From Aliterella atlantica CENA595 (GTDB lineage: Bacteria > Cyanobacteriota > Cyanobacteriia > Cyanobacteriales > Chroococcidiopsidaceae): a stretch of 64,000 nucleotides of DNA. A program made the position numbers and the translations under genes. Positions 1 to 9,446 of the stretch are shown one piece after another; position 1 is the stretch's first letter; each line of letters starts with the position of its first letter. The notes under the pieces were generated by a model. The model worked only from the letters and a program-made list of their open reading frames with translations, made no database searches and was not told the origin of the DNA. The DNA is taken from assembly GCF_000952155.1 (NCBI RefSeq), contig NZ_JYON01000009.1:124001-188000 (forward strand), read 5' to 3'.

Positions 1-636
1 TTGAGTAAATGCTGCTTGTTGGAGATGCGCCAGGAAAGAAGAATCGCTATATAGAGGATCTAAGTTCAATGCTTTACGGTAAGCCAGTTTTGCAGCAGTG
101 CGATCGCCCATACTCCAATAATTCATTGCTTCAGCTACCAAAGGATGAGGATTGCTAGGTTCTAAAATAGCAGCTTTTTTTGCCGATGCGATCGCAAGTC
201 CATATAATTGCAGGCGGTGCAAGGATAAGCTTAAGTTGTAATAAGGGATTTCGTTTTTTGGCTCTAATATTGCTGCCCAAGTGTGAACCGTAACTGATTC
301 AGGCAGATATCCGCTGACTAAATAAACAATTCCTAATGCATTTAAAGCAAGTACAGACTGCGGATCGCGGTAAATTACTTGTAGTAGAGATTGGGCGGCG
401 GCTTCTTCTTGCCCTGCTAAATGCTGCGTCCAACCTAATAATACTCGCCCAGAGGAGTTTTGCGGTTCGAGTTGAACGGATTTTTTTAAAGCTGCGATCG
501 CTTCGTCATACCTTCCCGCAGCGCGATGAGATAATCCCAAGGAACGGTAATCGCTAGCTGAAGTTGCTGCAAACGCTGGTTTTAAGCTAATTGAGACTAT
601 TGCAGCAATCAGAATGTTAATAATGGCAACTTGCAT
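1..636 (-). CDS. TPR-repeat secreted/periplasmic protein (C-terminus cut by window edge)
   Basis: An open frame runs from an ATG at 634-636 to the window edge without a stop, giving 212 codons. The first ~22 residues are hydrophobic and end in PAFAA, a likely signal peptide. The rest reads as tandem TPR-like helices: AAGRYDEAIAALKKSVQLEP, then an AQSLLQVIYRDPQSVLALNALG unit split over two helices, then AKLAYRKALNLDP. The alternating small residues and the closing Pro are typical of TPRs. It lies 14 bp downstream of the metallophosphoesterase on the same strand and may be co-transcribed with it. TPR proteins are binding scaffolds and no partner can be named. The 3' end and full length are unknown. 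Confidence 0.75.
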   Translation of the reverse strand, partial: MQVAIINILIAAIVSISLKPAFAATSASDYRSLGLSHRAAGRYDEAIAALKKSVQLEPQNSSGRVLLGWTQHLAGQEEAAAQSLLQVIYRDPQSVLALNALGIVYLVSGYLPESVTVHTWAAILEPKNEIPYYNLSLSLHRLQLYGLAIASAKKAAILEPSNPHPLVAEAMNYWSMGDRTAAKLAYRKALNLDPLYSDSSFLAHLQQAAFTQ

Positions 637-650
637 CAAATTTGCCCTAA

Positions 651-1496
651 CTAATTACTAACTTCAACTATTGTCCCATCTGGGGCGAGTTTGAAAATAG
701 CGATCGCATCTTTTCCTTGTTGCACGTTAGCCAGACAGCAAATATCTGTGACTGTACCAGGTGAAAACGATACTTGATTGCGATAGCTTTTGTGCATATG
801 TCCGCACAGTACCAATTTAGGTTGGAGAAATTCAATCAACATCCGGGCGTACTCATTGCCTAAAACCTCGTATTTGAGACTGGGAAGCCACTGCTGAAAA
901 CTTTCTATATCGTCTGCTGCTATCGTGTCTGTTGACCATTCATGTAGCATTAGGATGTCTGCTGACTGAAAATCTAATGCGCGATCGATATCAGATTGGA
1001 TGAAACCAATGTAGTCTTTATTTGAACGGCTGCCAATTTGAGCGATATCAGGTCTTGCTGTATGCAAAAATAGATTTTCTCGATAGATACCAGAAAGTCC
1101 AACTATTTTTAGTCCTGCTAGTTCGCAAAACCCAACTCTACCCAAGTAATAGCAGTTTTTAGTTACTTCCCCACCTGCTGGCATTAAGTCTAAAAATCCG
1201 TAAGGTTCGTGATTGCCACCAATAAAGTAGATTTGCCAAGGAAATTCTGCCTTTTTGCTGTAAAAATCACTAAATTCTCCTAATTTACGGTAACGATTAG
1301 GTGCATCCATTGTGGCTAAATCGGCTTGTTGGCGATGCGGTTCAAAATCACCTACTTGAAGAACAAACGCTAGTTTTTGCCGATCGCGTGATTCCCAAGC
1401 TTGGAGTAAGCCTAACATGGCGTACATATGCCCGTGAACATCGCCGACAGCAGCAAAATAAATGTCTTGTTGATGGCTGGGTATATTTTTATTCAT
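651..1496 (-). CDS. Calcineurin-like metallophosphoesterase
   Basis: This 281-residue protein carries the ordered metal-binding motifs of the calcineurin-like phosphoesterase fold: GDVHG (residues 18-22), VGDFE (~48-52), GGNHE (~93-97), a single His in LMLHEWS (~185) and GHMHKS (~232). These ligate a dinuclear metal centre that hydrolyses phosphomono- or diesters. No signal peptide or membrane segment is visible, so it is probably cytoplasmic. The substrate cannot be read from the sequence; the family includes protein phosphatases, cyclic-nucleotide phosphodiesterases and nucleases. It ends 14 bp before the TPR gene and begins 16 bp after the stop of acs, all on the minus strand, so the three may share a transcript. 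The family call is firm, the substrate is not known. Confidence 0.85.
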   Translation of the reverse strand: MNKNIPSHQQDIYFAAVGDVHGHMYAMLGLLQAWESRDRQKLAFVLQVGDFEPHRQQADLATMDAPNRYRKLGEFSDFYSKKAEFPWQIYFIGGNHEPYGFLDLMPAGGEVTKNCYYLGRVGFCELAGLKIVGLSGIYRENLFLHTARPDIAQIGSRSNKDYIGFIQSDIDRALDFQSADILMLHEWSTDTIAADDIESFQQWLPSLKYEVLGNEYARMLIEFLQPKLVLCGHMHKSYRNQVSFSPGTVTDICCLANVQQGKDAIAIFKLAPDGTIVEVSN

Positions 1497-1512
1497 ACAC
1501 CCAGCCTAACGT

Positions 1513-3483
1513 TTAACCTTCACTACGCAGTTTATCTAGTACGCCGCGATCTTCAAGAGTAGAAGTATCGCCAGAGACTTCTTGCCCTGCTGCTAAGTTT
1601 CGCAATAAGCGCCGCATAATCTTACCAGAACGGGTTTTGGGCAAAGCATCGGTAAAACGGATTTCTCCAGGGCGGGCGATCGCTCCTATTTCTTTAACTA
1701 CGTGCTGTTTGAGTTCTTTACTTAGTTCGTCGCTAGGGCTATAAGTGCCTTCTAAAGTGACAAAAGCAACTATGTCTTCGCCTTTGATTTCATCTGGCTT
1801 GCTAACCACCGCAGCCTCGGCTACCGATGGGTGAGACACTAAGGCTGATTCAACTTCCATCGTGCCTAATCTGTGTCCTGAGACGTTGATTACATCGTCA
1901 ACGCGCCCCATTACCCAAAAATATCCGTCTTCATCTTTTCTTGCTCCATCGCCAGCAAAATAGACATATTTCCCATCTTTAGGTGGTATATGCTCCCAAT
2001 AAGTGCGCCGGAAGCGGTCAGGATCGCCATAAACAGTCCGCATCATGCCTGGCCAAGGGTGACGTACCACCAAGTAGCCGCCTTCGTTGTCGCCTACGCT
2101 ATTGCCTTCTAAATCGACAACATCAGCTAATATGCCTGGGAATGGTAATGTCGCCGAACCAGGTTTAGTGGAAATCGCCCCAGGTAAAGGTGTAATCATA
2201 ATTCCGCCTGTTTCTGTTTGCCACCAAGTATCTACTATTGGGCAATGTTCGCCGCCAATTACTTTGTGATACCACATCCAAGCTTCGGGGTTAATTGGCT
2301 CTCCTACGGTTCCTAGCAAACGTAATGAAGATAAATTTCGGGCGTTGGGCAGTTGTTCGCCCATTTTGATAAAGGCTCTAATTGCTGTAGGTGCTGTATA
2401 GAAGACGGTAACGCCGTATTTTTCAATTACATCCCACATACAACCTGGATTGGAAGCGCGAGGAGCGCCTTCATACATTAGGGTTGTTGCTCCGTTGGAA
2501 AGCGGACCGTAAACTATGTAGCTGTGTCCGGTAATCCAGCCTACATCGGCAGTACACCAATATACATCTGTATCTTGCAGATCGAAGATCCATTTAGTTG
2601 TCATATGAGCGTACAAGTTGTAACCTGCGGTTGTATGTACGACTCCTTTGGGTTTGCCCGTACTACCAGATGTATAAAGGACAAATAGCATATCTTCGCT
2701 GTCCATTGGTTCGGCTGGGCAGTCGGCTGATACTTCTTGTTGCAACTCGTGCCACCACAAGTCGCGTCCTGATGTCATGCTAGTTTCTTGTCCTGTACGC
2801 TTGACTACTAGGACTTTTTGCAAATTTGGCACTGCATTGTTGGCTAAGGCTTTGTCTACCTGCTCTTTGAGGGGGACGATCGCATCTTTGCGCCACCCGC
2901 CGTCGGCTGTAACTACTACTTTGGCTTGAGCATCATTCAACCTGTCTCGCAATGCTTCGGCGCTAAAACCCCCAAATACTACGCTATGCGCTGCGCCTAT
3001 TCTGGCACAAGCTAGCATAGCGATCGCAGCTTCGGGAATCATGGGCATATATATGCCTACGCGATCGCCTTTTTGTACGCCTAGTTGCTTAAGTGCGTTG
3101 GCAAATTGGCAAACTTCTCGGTGCAGTTGAGCGTATGTGAGGGTGCGCGAGTCGCCTGGTTCTCCTTCCCAAATTAAGGCGGCTTTGTTTTTGCGCCAGG
3201 TTGTGAGATGGCGATCTAGGCAGTTATAGGAGATGTTTGTTTTGCCGCCGACAAACCATTTGGCAAAGGGTGGTTGCCAATCTAGCACTTTGTCCCACTT
3301 TTGAAACCAATGCAATTCTTGCTCGGCTAGTTCTGCCCAGAATGTTTGGGGATCGGCTTTGGCGCGATCGTATAGTTGTTGGTAGTCTTGTTTGCTCTTA
3401 ATCTGGGCTGTTTGCGAAAATTCAGCGGGTGGATGAAATAAACGCTTTTCTTGTAGGATTGATTCAATTGTGGGCTGTGACAT
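1513..3483 (-). CDS. acs: Acetyl-CoA synthetase (acetate--CoA ligase, AMP-forming)
   Basis: About 656 residues, the usual Acs length. It activates acetate with ATP to acetyl-AMP and transfers the acetyl group to CoA. Seen in the sequence: the N-terminal ACAS region ([20 protein letters not shown]), the AMP-binding P-loop [15 protein letters not shown] (~270), the [10 protein letters not shown] motif (~430), the hinge region [16 protein letters not shown], and near residue 620 [14 protein letters not shown], whose Lys is the catalytic lysine regulated by acetylation in other bacteria. The longest frame starts with TTG at 3510. I chose the ATG at 3483 because MSQPTIES is the common start of cyanobacterial homologues. 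Divergent from the ABC permease at 3657, with ~170 bp between them. Probably used for acetate assimilation. Confidence 0.95.
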   Translation of the reverse strand: MSQPTIESILQEKRLFHPPAEFSQTAQIKSKQDYQQLYDRAKADPQTFWAELAEQELHWFQKWDKVLDWQPPFAKWFVGGKTNISYNCLDRHLTTWRKNKAALIWEGEPGDSRTLTYAQLHREVCQFANALKQLGVQKGDRVGIYMPMIPEAAIAMLACARIGAAHSVVFGGFSAEALRDRLNDAQAKVVVTADGGWRKDAIVPLKEQVDKALANNAVPNLQKVLVVKRTGQETSMTSGRDLWWHELQQEVSADCPAEPMDSEDMLFVLYTSGSTGKPKGVVHTTAGYNLYAHMTTKWIFDLQDTDVYWCTADVGWITGHSYIVYGPLSNGATTLMYEGAPRASNPGCMWDVIEKYGVTVFYTAPTAIRAFIKMGEQLPNARNLSSLRLLGTVGEPINPEAWMWYHKVIGGEHCPIVDTWWQTETGGIMITPLPGAISTKPGSATLPFPGILADVVDLEGNSVGDNEGGYLVVRHPWPGMMRTVYGDPDRFRRTYWEHIPPKDGKYVYFAGDGARKDEDGYFWVMGRVDDVINVSGHRLGTMEVESALVSHPSVAEAAVVSKPDEIKGEDIVAFVTLEGTYSPSDELSKELKQHVVKEIGAIARPGEIRFTDALPKTRSGKIMRRLLRNLAAGQEVSGDTSTLEDRGVLDKLRSEG

Positions 3484-3656
3484 ATTTTTGCTGTAATCGG
3501 TTTTGCTCAAAAATATTTTGAATGTAGTTTTGCACTATTGAGTTTGCTTTTCTTTAAGTTGGATCGAACCGCCCAGACGCATAAGGCGCAGAGGAATTGA
3601 GGTGTATAGTTTGTAGAGTTTTTGTGAAACTGTAGTTAATTTTTGTTGCGGCTTTT

Positions 3657-4898
3657 ATGGTTTCTATTGCTCGTAAGCATTTGCTTGAAGATATTCCTCG
3701 CTTTTTGGTGGCTCAGGCGGGGATTATGTTTGCTGTAAGTTTGGTGACGATTCAAGCTGGAATTTTTACGGGGTTTATTCGTTCTACTACTCAGTTAATT
3801 GATAATTCTTCGGCAGATATTTGGCTGGCTTCGGCAAGTTTGGTGCATACTGAATTAACTTTGCCTATTCCTTTGGCTCATCTAAATCAAGCTAGGGAGG
3901 TAGAAGGGGTAGAACGGGCGGAAGCTTTGATTATTAAAAGCGGTGTGTGGCGCGATCGCACTGATGAAATTGCTGTAGTTAGGCTGGTTGGTTTCGATCC
4001 TGATGGTCGGTTGTTTATTCCCCAAAATATTACTCAAGGTAGTTTGAGCGCTATTAAGGCTCCTTATACGGCGATTGTAGATAGCACTAATCTAAAATCT
4101 TTGAATGTTAGTAAAGTTGGCGATGTAGCTCAAATTAGTACGTTACCTGTAGAGTTAGTTGGCTTAACTCAAGGAAATCGCTCGATTGCGTCTAATCCTT
4201 TTATATTTACAGATTTGGCAAATTCTAATGCTTATGCTAATTCAGGACAAGTAGCAAATTTATCTTGCAAGTTGCCTTCTGGTTCTGGTGATATTCAATG
4301 CACAAATACTTTTACTAAGCCAGATCCCAATGCTACTGAGCCTCCTAAAGACTTGACTTCTGCTGATACTATTAGTTTTATTTTGATTCAAGCGCGATCG
4401 GGTGAGAATATACAAGCTCTGCAACAAAGGCTAGAGTCTGCTATCCCTGATACTCGCGCTTATACTCGCGAGGAGTTAACGCAAAAAACTCAGCAATTTT
4501 GGCAGCAAAGAACTGGTATCGGCTTTATTCTTGGCTTGGGTGCTGGTGTAGGTGTGATTGTTGGTGGCATTATTGTCGGACAAATTCTTTACTCTTCTGT
4601 GTCCGATCGCCTGCAAGAATATGGAACTCTTAAAGCAATGGGTGCGTCCGATCGTATTATCTACGGTGCGATTGTCGAACAAGCTGTCTGGATGGCTGTT
4701 TTAGGCTATTTTCCAGGAATGGCTCTATGTTGGGCTGTAGGTATTTGGACGTTCGCTACTCAAGGAATTGTGATTTTAATTACCCCAACTATTGCGATCG
4801 CTGTTTTTGGCATATCTGTTGTCATGTGTGTCGGTTCAGCTATTTTCGCTATCCAGAAAGTTATCCGTCTCGATCCAGCTACGGTATTCAAAGGTTAA
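3657..4898 (+). CDS. DevC-like ABC exporter permease (FtsX/MacB family)
   Basis: 413 residues with the FtsX-permease layout: an N-terminal membrane helix (LVAQAGIMFAVSLVTIQAGI, ~17-36), a large extracytoplasmic domain (~45-290), and three C-terminal helices (~295-318, ~340-365, ~375-400). The third loop contains SDRLQEYGTLKAMGAS, the conserved coupling segment of this family. The N-terminal pattern (ARKHLLEDIPRFLVAQAGI) resembles heterocyst DevC proteins, which with DevA and the fusion protein DevB export glycolipids or other substrates through the envelope. The matching ATPase follows 179 bp downstream on the same strand. No DevB-like membrane-fusion gene lies upstream; that side is occupied by acs in the opposite direction. 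The substrate is unknown, although the lipid-like block just downstream makes a lipid cargo worth considering. Confidence 0.85.
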   Translation: MVSIARKHLLEDIPRFLVAQAGIMFAVSLVTIQAGIFTGFIRSTTQLIDNSSADIWLASASLVHTELTLPIPLAHLNQAREVEGVERAEALIIKSGVWRDRTDEIAVVRLVGFDPDGRLFIPQNITQGSLSAIKAPYTAIVDSTNLKSLNVSKVGDVAQISTLPVELVGLTQGNRSIASNPFIFTDLANSNAYANSGQVANLSCKLPSGSGDIQCTNTFTKPDPNATEPPKDLTSADTISFILIQARSGENIQALQQRLESAIPDTRAYTREELTQKTQQFWQQRTGIGFILGLGAGVGVIVGGIIVGQILYSSVSDRLQEYGTLKAMGASDRIIYGAIVEQAVWMAVLGYFPGMALCWAVGIWTFATQGIVILITPTIAIAVFGISVVMCVGSAIFAIQKVIRLDPATVFKG

Positions 4899-5077
4899 AT
4901 ATTTGCCCACTTACATACTCACCTTTCGCATTTCTACTTATATAGGTATGCCGGAAGCTATAAGTGTCCACTATTGCTAGCTAGTAAAATGTAGCGATAG
5001 CAATAATAGTCAGTAAACACACTATCTTGGCATGAGCTTTGCTGGTGCTTTGAATAAACTTAAAGAATTTTAATATA

Positions 5078-5824
5078 ATGAGTGCTTCGCGAAGTAGATT
5101 TGCTCCTTATAAGCAATTACCTAATCTTGGTTTAGATACATCTACTACCCAAATAGGAGCAATTGTTGCTCAAGGGATAGAGATGGAATTTAAATCTCAA
5201 AAACGTTGCTTCCAGGTTTTGAAAGGTATAGACCTATCAATTTCTGAAGGTAGTATTGAGTTATTAATGGGTCCTTCTGGTTCGGGCAAAACTACTCTAC
5301 TGTCAATTTTGGCTGGATTAATGACTCCAACAAAAGGCAAAGTATATTTGCTAGGCGAAGACGTTACAGCTATGTCTCGCGCTCAGTTGGCTAAGTTTAG
5401 ACAGCAAAATATTGGTTTTATTTTCCAAAACTTCAACTTATTTCCGGCGTTGACAGCAATCGAAAACGTAGAAATAGCGCTAAATATTCAAGGTGTGCGC
5501 GGTAAAGTAGCGCAAGAAAAGTCGCGCGTATTATTAGAACAAGTTGGGTTAGAAAATCAAGCAAATCAAAAGCCTGGTGACTTATCCGGCGGGCAAAAAC
5601 AGCGAGTGGCGATCGCTAGGGCTTTGGCAGGAAACCCGCAATTAATCATGGCAGATGAGCCAACAGCGGCTTTAGATTCTCGCAGCGGACACGCTGTAAT
5701 AGAATTATTACGGTCTTTGGCAAAAGAGCAAGGTTGTACTGTGTTGATGGTAACGCACGATCCCCGTATTGTGGATGCAGCCGATCGCATTACCTATTTA
5801 GAAGACGGAATGTTGAAGCAGTAG
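5078..5824 (+). CDS. DevA-like ABC exporter ATP-binding protein
   Basis: 248 residues forming one ABC nucleotide-binding domain of the LolD/MacB/DevA class. Walker A is GPSGSGKTT (65-73), the Q-loop is IFQNFNLFPALTAIENV, the signature is LSGGQKQRVAIARAL (~168) and Walker B is LIMADEPTAALD (~190), followed by the H-loop in VTHDPR. It is paired with the DevC-like permease just upstream on the same strand. The first ~30 residues lie ahead of the domain and a later start (MEFKSQ) is possible. Its stop codon abuts the stop of the SDR gene on the opposite strand (5824/5825), so the two genes are tail to tail with no spacer and no room for an intergenic terminator. Confidence 0.9.
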   Translation: MSASRSRFAPYKQLPNLGLDTSTTQIGAIVAQGIEMEFKSQKRCFQVLKGIDLSISEGSIELLMGPSGSGKTTLLSILAGLMTPTKGKVYLLGEDVTAMSRAQLAKFRQQNIGFIFQNFNLFPALTAIENVEIALNIQGVRGKVAQEKSRVLLEQVGLENQANQKPGDLSGGQKQRVAIARALAGNPQLIMADEPTAALDSRSGHAVIELLRSLAKEQGCTVLMVTHDPRIVDAADRITYLEDGMLKQ

Positions 5825-6784
5825 TTAGCTATTGGCAACAAGTTCGGCTAAAGTTTCGGCAACTGAGCGTGGTTGCCAACCCAATTCTTGCCGAGCTTTA
5901 GTAGCATCTACGCGCACGCAGCGATCGTAAATGTAGTGAACTCTTTCTCGGCTTAATGGCGGCTGAAATTTAAATATCCGTCCAATCGGATCGAGCAAGT
6001 TTCCAGCTAACTTAACTACAAGCTTGGGCGCTTCTTGAGGGGCGGTTATACCTGTTTTTTCTGCCATTTGGGCAAACATTTCGCGGGTTGTTAAATCCCC
6101 TGCCGAGATGATGTAATGCGCCCCAGATGTGCCTTTTTCGGCGGCTAGAATCATTGCATTGGCTAGATCGTCTACGTGGACTATACCTGTAACGCGATCG
6201 CCTCCTGCCCACAATTTCAATCTACCTTTAAGGAATTGCTGCACTACAGGGGCAAAATGCGGATCGTCAGTGCCAAAAATTCCTGATGGCAAAATGCTAA
6301 CTACTGGTAATCCTTGAGTTGCAAATTCATCTACTAATACTTGGGCTGCGTGTTTGGTGCGATCGTATGCTGAGGAGAAGTTTTGCTGAGTGCGCTTGAA
6401 ACTTTCATCTACAACTTTGCCTGCAGTGTCGCCAAATATGCCAATAGTGCTGCAATACACCATTTTTGCCACACCAGCAGTTTGAGCAACTTCTAACAGT
6501 GTGCGGGTTCCTTCTACATTTACCCGTGTCATTTCTGCGTCATTTACTATGCCTAGCTCTACATAAGCTGCGGTATGGAATATTACGTCTACTCCTGCGA
6601 TCGCTTGTTGCAAAACTTCTTTGTCGGTAATTTCGCCATATACTAGCTGCAATTGGCAATTAGCTAGACGTTCGAGGTTGCTCGATTTTCGCACCAACCC
6701 GACAACGCGATCGCCTCTTTGTTCTAAAGCTTTGACTAAATGAGAGCCTGTAAAACCATTTGCTCCTGTTACTAGCGCTTTCAT
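5825..6784 (-). CDS. Extended SDR NAD(P)-dependent reductase/epimerase, candidate ceramide reductase (CerR-like)
   Basis: 319 residues with an N-terminal Rossmann motif TGANGFTG (6-13), a Ser/Thr in YCSTIGIFG (~111) and the catalytic YDRTK pair (Y140, K144). This is the extended-SDR layout of HpnA, dihydroflavonol-reductase-like and CerR proteins. Its start overlaps the stop of the upstream GNAT-type gene by 4 bp, indicating translational coupling. With that gene and the alpha-oxoamine synthase before it, the order is synthase, acyltransferase, SDR. In Caulobacter-type ceramide synthesis an SDR annotated as a sugar epimerase (CerR) reduces the 3-oxo group. That role here is inference; hopanoid-associated sugar epimerase (HpnA) is the main alternative, but no hopanoid genes are nearby. 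The enzyme class is firm, the substrate is not. Confidence 0.8.
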   Translation of the reverse strand: MKALVTGANGFTGSHLVKALEQRGDRVVGLVRKSSNLERLANCQLQLVYGEITDKEVLQQAIAGVDVIFHTAAYVELGIVNDAEMTRVNVEGTRTLLEVAQTAGVAKMVYCSTIGIFGDTAGKVVDESFKRTQQNFSSAYDRTKHAAQVLVDEFATQGLPVVSILPSGIFGTDDPHFAPVVQQFLKGRLKLWAGGDRVTGIVHVDDLANAMILAAEKGTSGAHYIISAGDLTTREMFAQMAEKTGITAPQEAPKLVVKLAGNLLDPIGRIFKFQPPLSRERVHYIYDRCVRVDATKARQELGWQPRSVAETLAELVANS

Positions 6785-7923
6785 AAGGCTTTTTCGTATA
6801 TGCGGTAAGTCTTGTAGATTTTTGCGCCGCCAGCTTCTATTAGTTTGCGCGAAGCATCGTTGTCTTCATAAACCCAGGAAAGTTCTGCCCACTCGTAGCG
6901 TTTGTTCTGCTTATTTGCGCCTTGTAGCCCCAAATGTACTACTGCTAAAGGAACCATTTTTCGGCGGTATTCTGGCAAAGAACAAAAGGCGATTACTCGC
7001 ACGCGATCGATTTTACGGCGATACCACAATAATTTGAGAATTCCCAACCAATCTAATTTGCCGTTGACTTGTTTGAGTGGAACGTTGTAATCAGGTATAG
7101 CCATGAAAAAGCCAACCATTTCGCCATCGCATTCGGCGATCGGAAAAATGTCAGGATCTACTATACTTTGTAGCTCTTTTGCTTCGGCTAAAAATTCTGC
7201 CTCGGTGCGCGGCGACGAACTCCAATTATTGACAAAGGCGCGATTGAAGAGGTGATACAACTTGATACAATCTTCTTCAAATTCTTTACCTTTGAGTCGC
7301 ATCGGACGAAATGTAACGCCAGATTTGCTAGCGATGCGGTAGCCTCTTTCAAATTCGCCAGGAAAGTCTTGTTTTAAACCAAACTTGTAAGCATAAGCAT
7401 CTTTAGCTTTTTGCCAACCATCCTTATCCATAAATTTTGGATAATAAGGTGGGTTGTAAGGCATCATCATTATCGGTTCGGAGTCAAAACCATCGATTAA
7501 TAACAAGCAATTATTATGAGTAGAAAGATCGATGGGACCTCTAGCTACTGTCATACCTTGTTCTTTTAGCCATTGACAAGCAGCGTTTAATAAGGCTTGA
7601 GCAACTTCAAAGTCTTCTACGCATTCAAAAAAGCCAAATACACCAACGTTTTGATTTTCTCGCTCAATCAGCCTATTGTTGACGGCGGCGACAATCCGCC
7701 CGATCGCTTGTGGGCGATCGCCTGTTGATAGAGCAATAAATTGTTGCAGCTTCCCATACTGCAAAAATGGATTGTCGGGTGCAAAATTTTTAGCAATGCT
7801 ACTACGCAAGGGTTGCACCCAATGAGGATCGCCCGCATAGATTAGCTTGGGTACATCCAAAAATAACTCGTTATCTGCTGGAGTTTTAACTGTTTGGATT
7901 TGGAAAGTTGCTGTTTTTAACAT
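6781..7923 (-). CDS. GNAT-fold N-acyltransferase, YghO/bCerS-like (candidate bacterial ceramide synthase)
   Basis: 380 residues, longer than simple GNAT enzymes. The N-terminal half (LYAGDP-type PKLIYAGDPHWVQPL, then AARG-type MTVARGPIDLSTHNN) and the C-terminal half ending in ELSWVYEDNDASRKLIEAGG and KTYRIYEK match the large YghO-type family that databases label hypothetical or N-acetyltransferase. I recall the bacterial ceramide synthase bCerS as a member of this kind of family; I could not run the comparison. It is 62 bp after the alpha-oxoamine synthase and overlaps the SDR by 4 bp, so the three are very likely one operon. The proposed role is transfer of an acyl chain from acyl-CoA or acyl-ACP to the amine of the ketosphinganine-like product. 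The fold is likely; the substrate is inferred from context. Confidence 0.7.
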   Translation of the reverse strand: MLKTATFQIQTVKTPADNELFLDVPKLIYAGDPHWVQPLRSSIAKNFAPDNPFLQYGKLQQFIALSTGDRPQAIGRIVAAVNNRLIERENQNVGVFGFFECVEDFEVAQALLNAACQWLKEQGMTVARGPIDLSTHNNCLLLIDGFDSEPIMMMPYNPPYYPKFMDKDGWQKAKDAYAYKFGLKQDFPGEFERGYRIASKSGVTFRPMRLKGKEFEEDCIKLYHLFNRAFVNNWSSSPRTEAEFLAEAKELQSIVDPDIFPIAECDGEMVGFFMAIPDYNVPLKQVNGKLDWLGILKLLWYRRKIDRVRVIAFCSLPEYRRKMVPLAVVHLGLQGANKQNKRYEWAELSWVYEDNDASRKLIEAGGAKIYKTYRIYEKAL

Positions 7924-7985
7924 TTTTTACCTATTTTTAGCAACAATAATTAGCTGATAGCCGTTGCTAACAGCTATCAGCTAAA

Positions 7986-9266
7986 TTAAGCACTAATTGT
8001 TGGTTTGTACAACAAATCTCTAGTTGCTACCATGCCTGTAACTAAACGATCCATATCTTCTTTGGTATGCAGCGCGTTGGTTGTAATTCTCATGCGCGGT
8101 TTGGCAATAAACCATATTGGCGATACCCAAATCCCGTAATTTTGCATTATTTGTCTGGCAAAGATTTTCGGATTGATCTCAGTAGGTAAAAGAACTGGAA
8201 TGACGTTGGTTTCACCGATCGCTAAAAAGCCAGCTTCTAACAAGCGCGTTCTTAAGTAGCGAGTATTTTCCTGTAATTTTTGCACGAGTTCGGGATGCTG
8301 GCGGACTTGACGGATACTTTCTAACGCCGCCGCAGTCAGTGGAGGTGATAGTGAGATCGTACCGATTGATGTGGGCGATACGTTTAATAACGGTTTTAAT
8401 TCTGCGACATGACTGCTAATCGCTGCTCCAGCTGAGGCGGCAAACTTGGAAAAAGTTGTCATAATCAGGGGTACAACGCCCCTTTCTATAGCATAACTGG
8501 GCAGAATATCAAAATGCTCGTATATCCCCCTTCCTGTAGCTCCTATGGCTCCGCTAGCGTGTGCTTCGTCCATAAGTAGGACGCTACCTTCGTAGCCACG
8601 CATGACATCGATCATATCTGGCAGTGGGGCGATGTCTCCATCCATAGAAAATACGGCATCAGAGACGACCATAATGCGATCGTCAGCGCGGGCGTGGCGC
8701 TGCAATTTGCGCGATAAGTCTTGGGGATCGCAGTGGCGGTAAGCTTTGATGCGGACGCGGGGGCTATGTCCAAATACTTTACCGGAGCGAGTTCCAGCGT
8801 TAACAATTGCCGAGAGAATGCAGCCGTGATTGAGAACGTCGGTCAAGATTAACGTTTCTCTGGTATTCTGAAAACCTGGCACTGGAATTGCTAAGTGACA
8901 AAAAGCATCCATCAATGCTTGCATTGCCATCCAGGCATTTAGAAATAGCTGGGTGTGTGGCAAATGCTTAAAAGCAGAAATTTCTGCTTCTAGCTGTTGG
9001 TGCAAGCCGATTCTACCGCTCAAAACCGAGCAGGAACTATTAGAAGTTCCGTACTGGAGAATTGCGTCAATCGCTGCTTGCTTGACGGCTTCCTCGTGGA
9101 CAAGTCCTAGTACATCGTTGGTGCAGAAACTCAAAACGGTGCGGCGATCGCCTGTTGCTGCATCTTCGATTTCTACTAAGTTTCCTTGCTTTCGATGACA
9201 AATATACTCATCGGGATCGAGTCCGCTTTCATACCAGCGTTGAACGTACTCTTTGATAATTTGCAC
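7986..9266 (-). CDS. PLP-dependent alpha-oxoamine synthase (serine palmitoyltransferase/KAS class)
   Basis: 426 residues of fold-type-I PLP enzyme. Seen: NHGCI with the PLP-stacking His (H147), LLMDEAHASGAIGATGRG with the Asp binding the pyridine nitrogen (D233), and TTFSKFAAS with the Schiff-base lysine (K274). These are the marks of the alpha-oxoamine synthase family (BioF, Kbl, HemA, SPT, CqsA), which condenses an amino acid with an acyl-CoA and releases CO2. No bioA, bioD, tdh or heme genes are near. The partners are an acyltransferase and an SDR, which favours an SPT-like reaction. The GTG start is supported by the Shine-Dalgarno sequence GAGGGGAG about 9 nt upstream. The AAS-AGAA after the lysine differs from the usual Gly-Gly. 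Its amino-acid and acyl specificity are not known. Confidence 0.85.
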   Translation of the reverse strand: MQIIKEYVQRWYESGLDPDEYICHRKQGNLVEIEDAATGDRRTVLSFCTNDVLGLVHEEAVKQAAIDAILQYGTSNSSCSVLSGRIGLHQQLEAEISAFKHLPHTQLFLNAWMAMQALMDAFCHLAIPVPGFQNTRETLILTDVLNHGCILSAIVNAGTRSGKVFGHSPRVRIKAYRHCDPQDLSRKLQRHARADDRIMVVSDAVFSMDGDIAPLPDMIDVMRGYEGSVLLMDEAHASGAIGATGRGIYEHFDILPSYAIERGVVPLIMTTFSKFAASAGAAISSHVAELKPLLNVSPTSIGTISLSPPLTAAALESIRQVRQHPELVQKLQENTRYLRTRLLEAGFLAIGETNVIPVLLPTEINPKIFARQIMQNYGIWVSPIWFIAKPRMRITTNALHTKEDMDRLVTGMVATRDLLYKPTISA

Positions 9267-9446
9267 TAATTTACTCCCCTCACCTTTTACCAGCTATGCT
9301 AATTGCCTCTGGCTCAACAGTATATTCTCGCAGTTATATATTTGCTATGTTAAGTTTTATAAATAGCCTACTTAGAGAAAATATAATACTGGCTATTTAG
9401 AAATTAATCCACCATACTGAGAGTCAAAACCAGGAAAATGCTGTAA

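Noticed and set aside
7986..9266. Calling the oxoamine synthase BioF
   Set aside because: No biotin genes nearby, and the acyltransferase and SDR partners fit a different pathway; sequence alone cannot exclude it, so no symbol was given.
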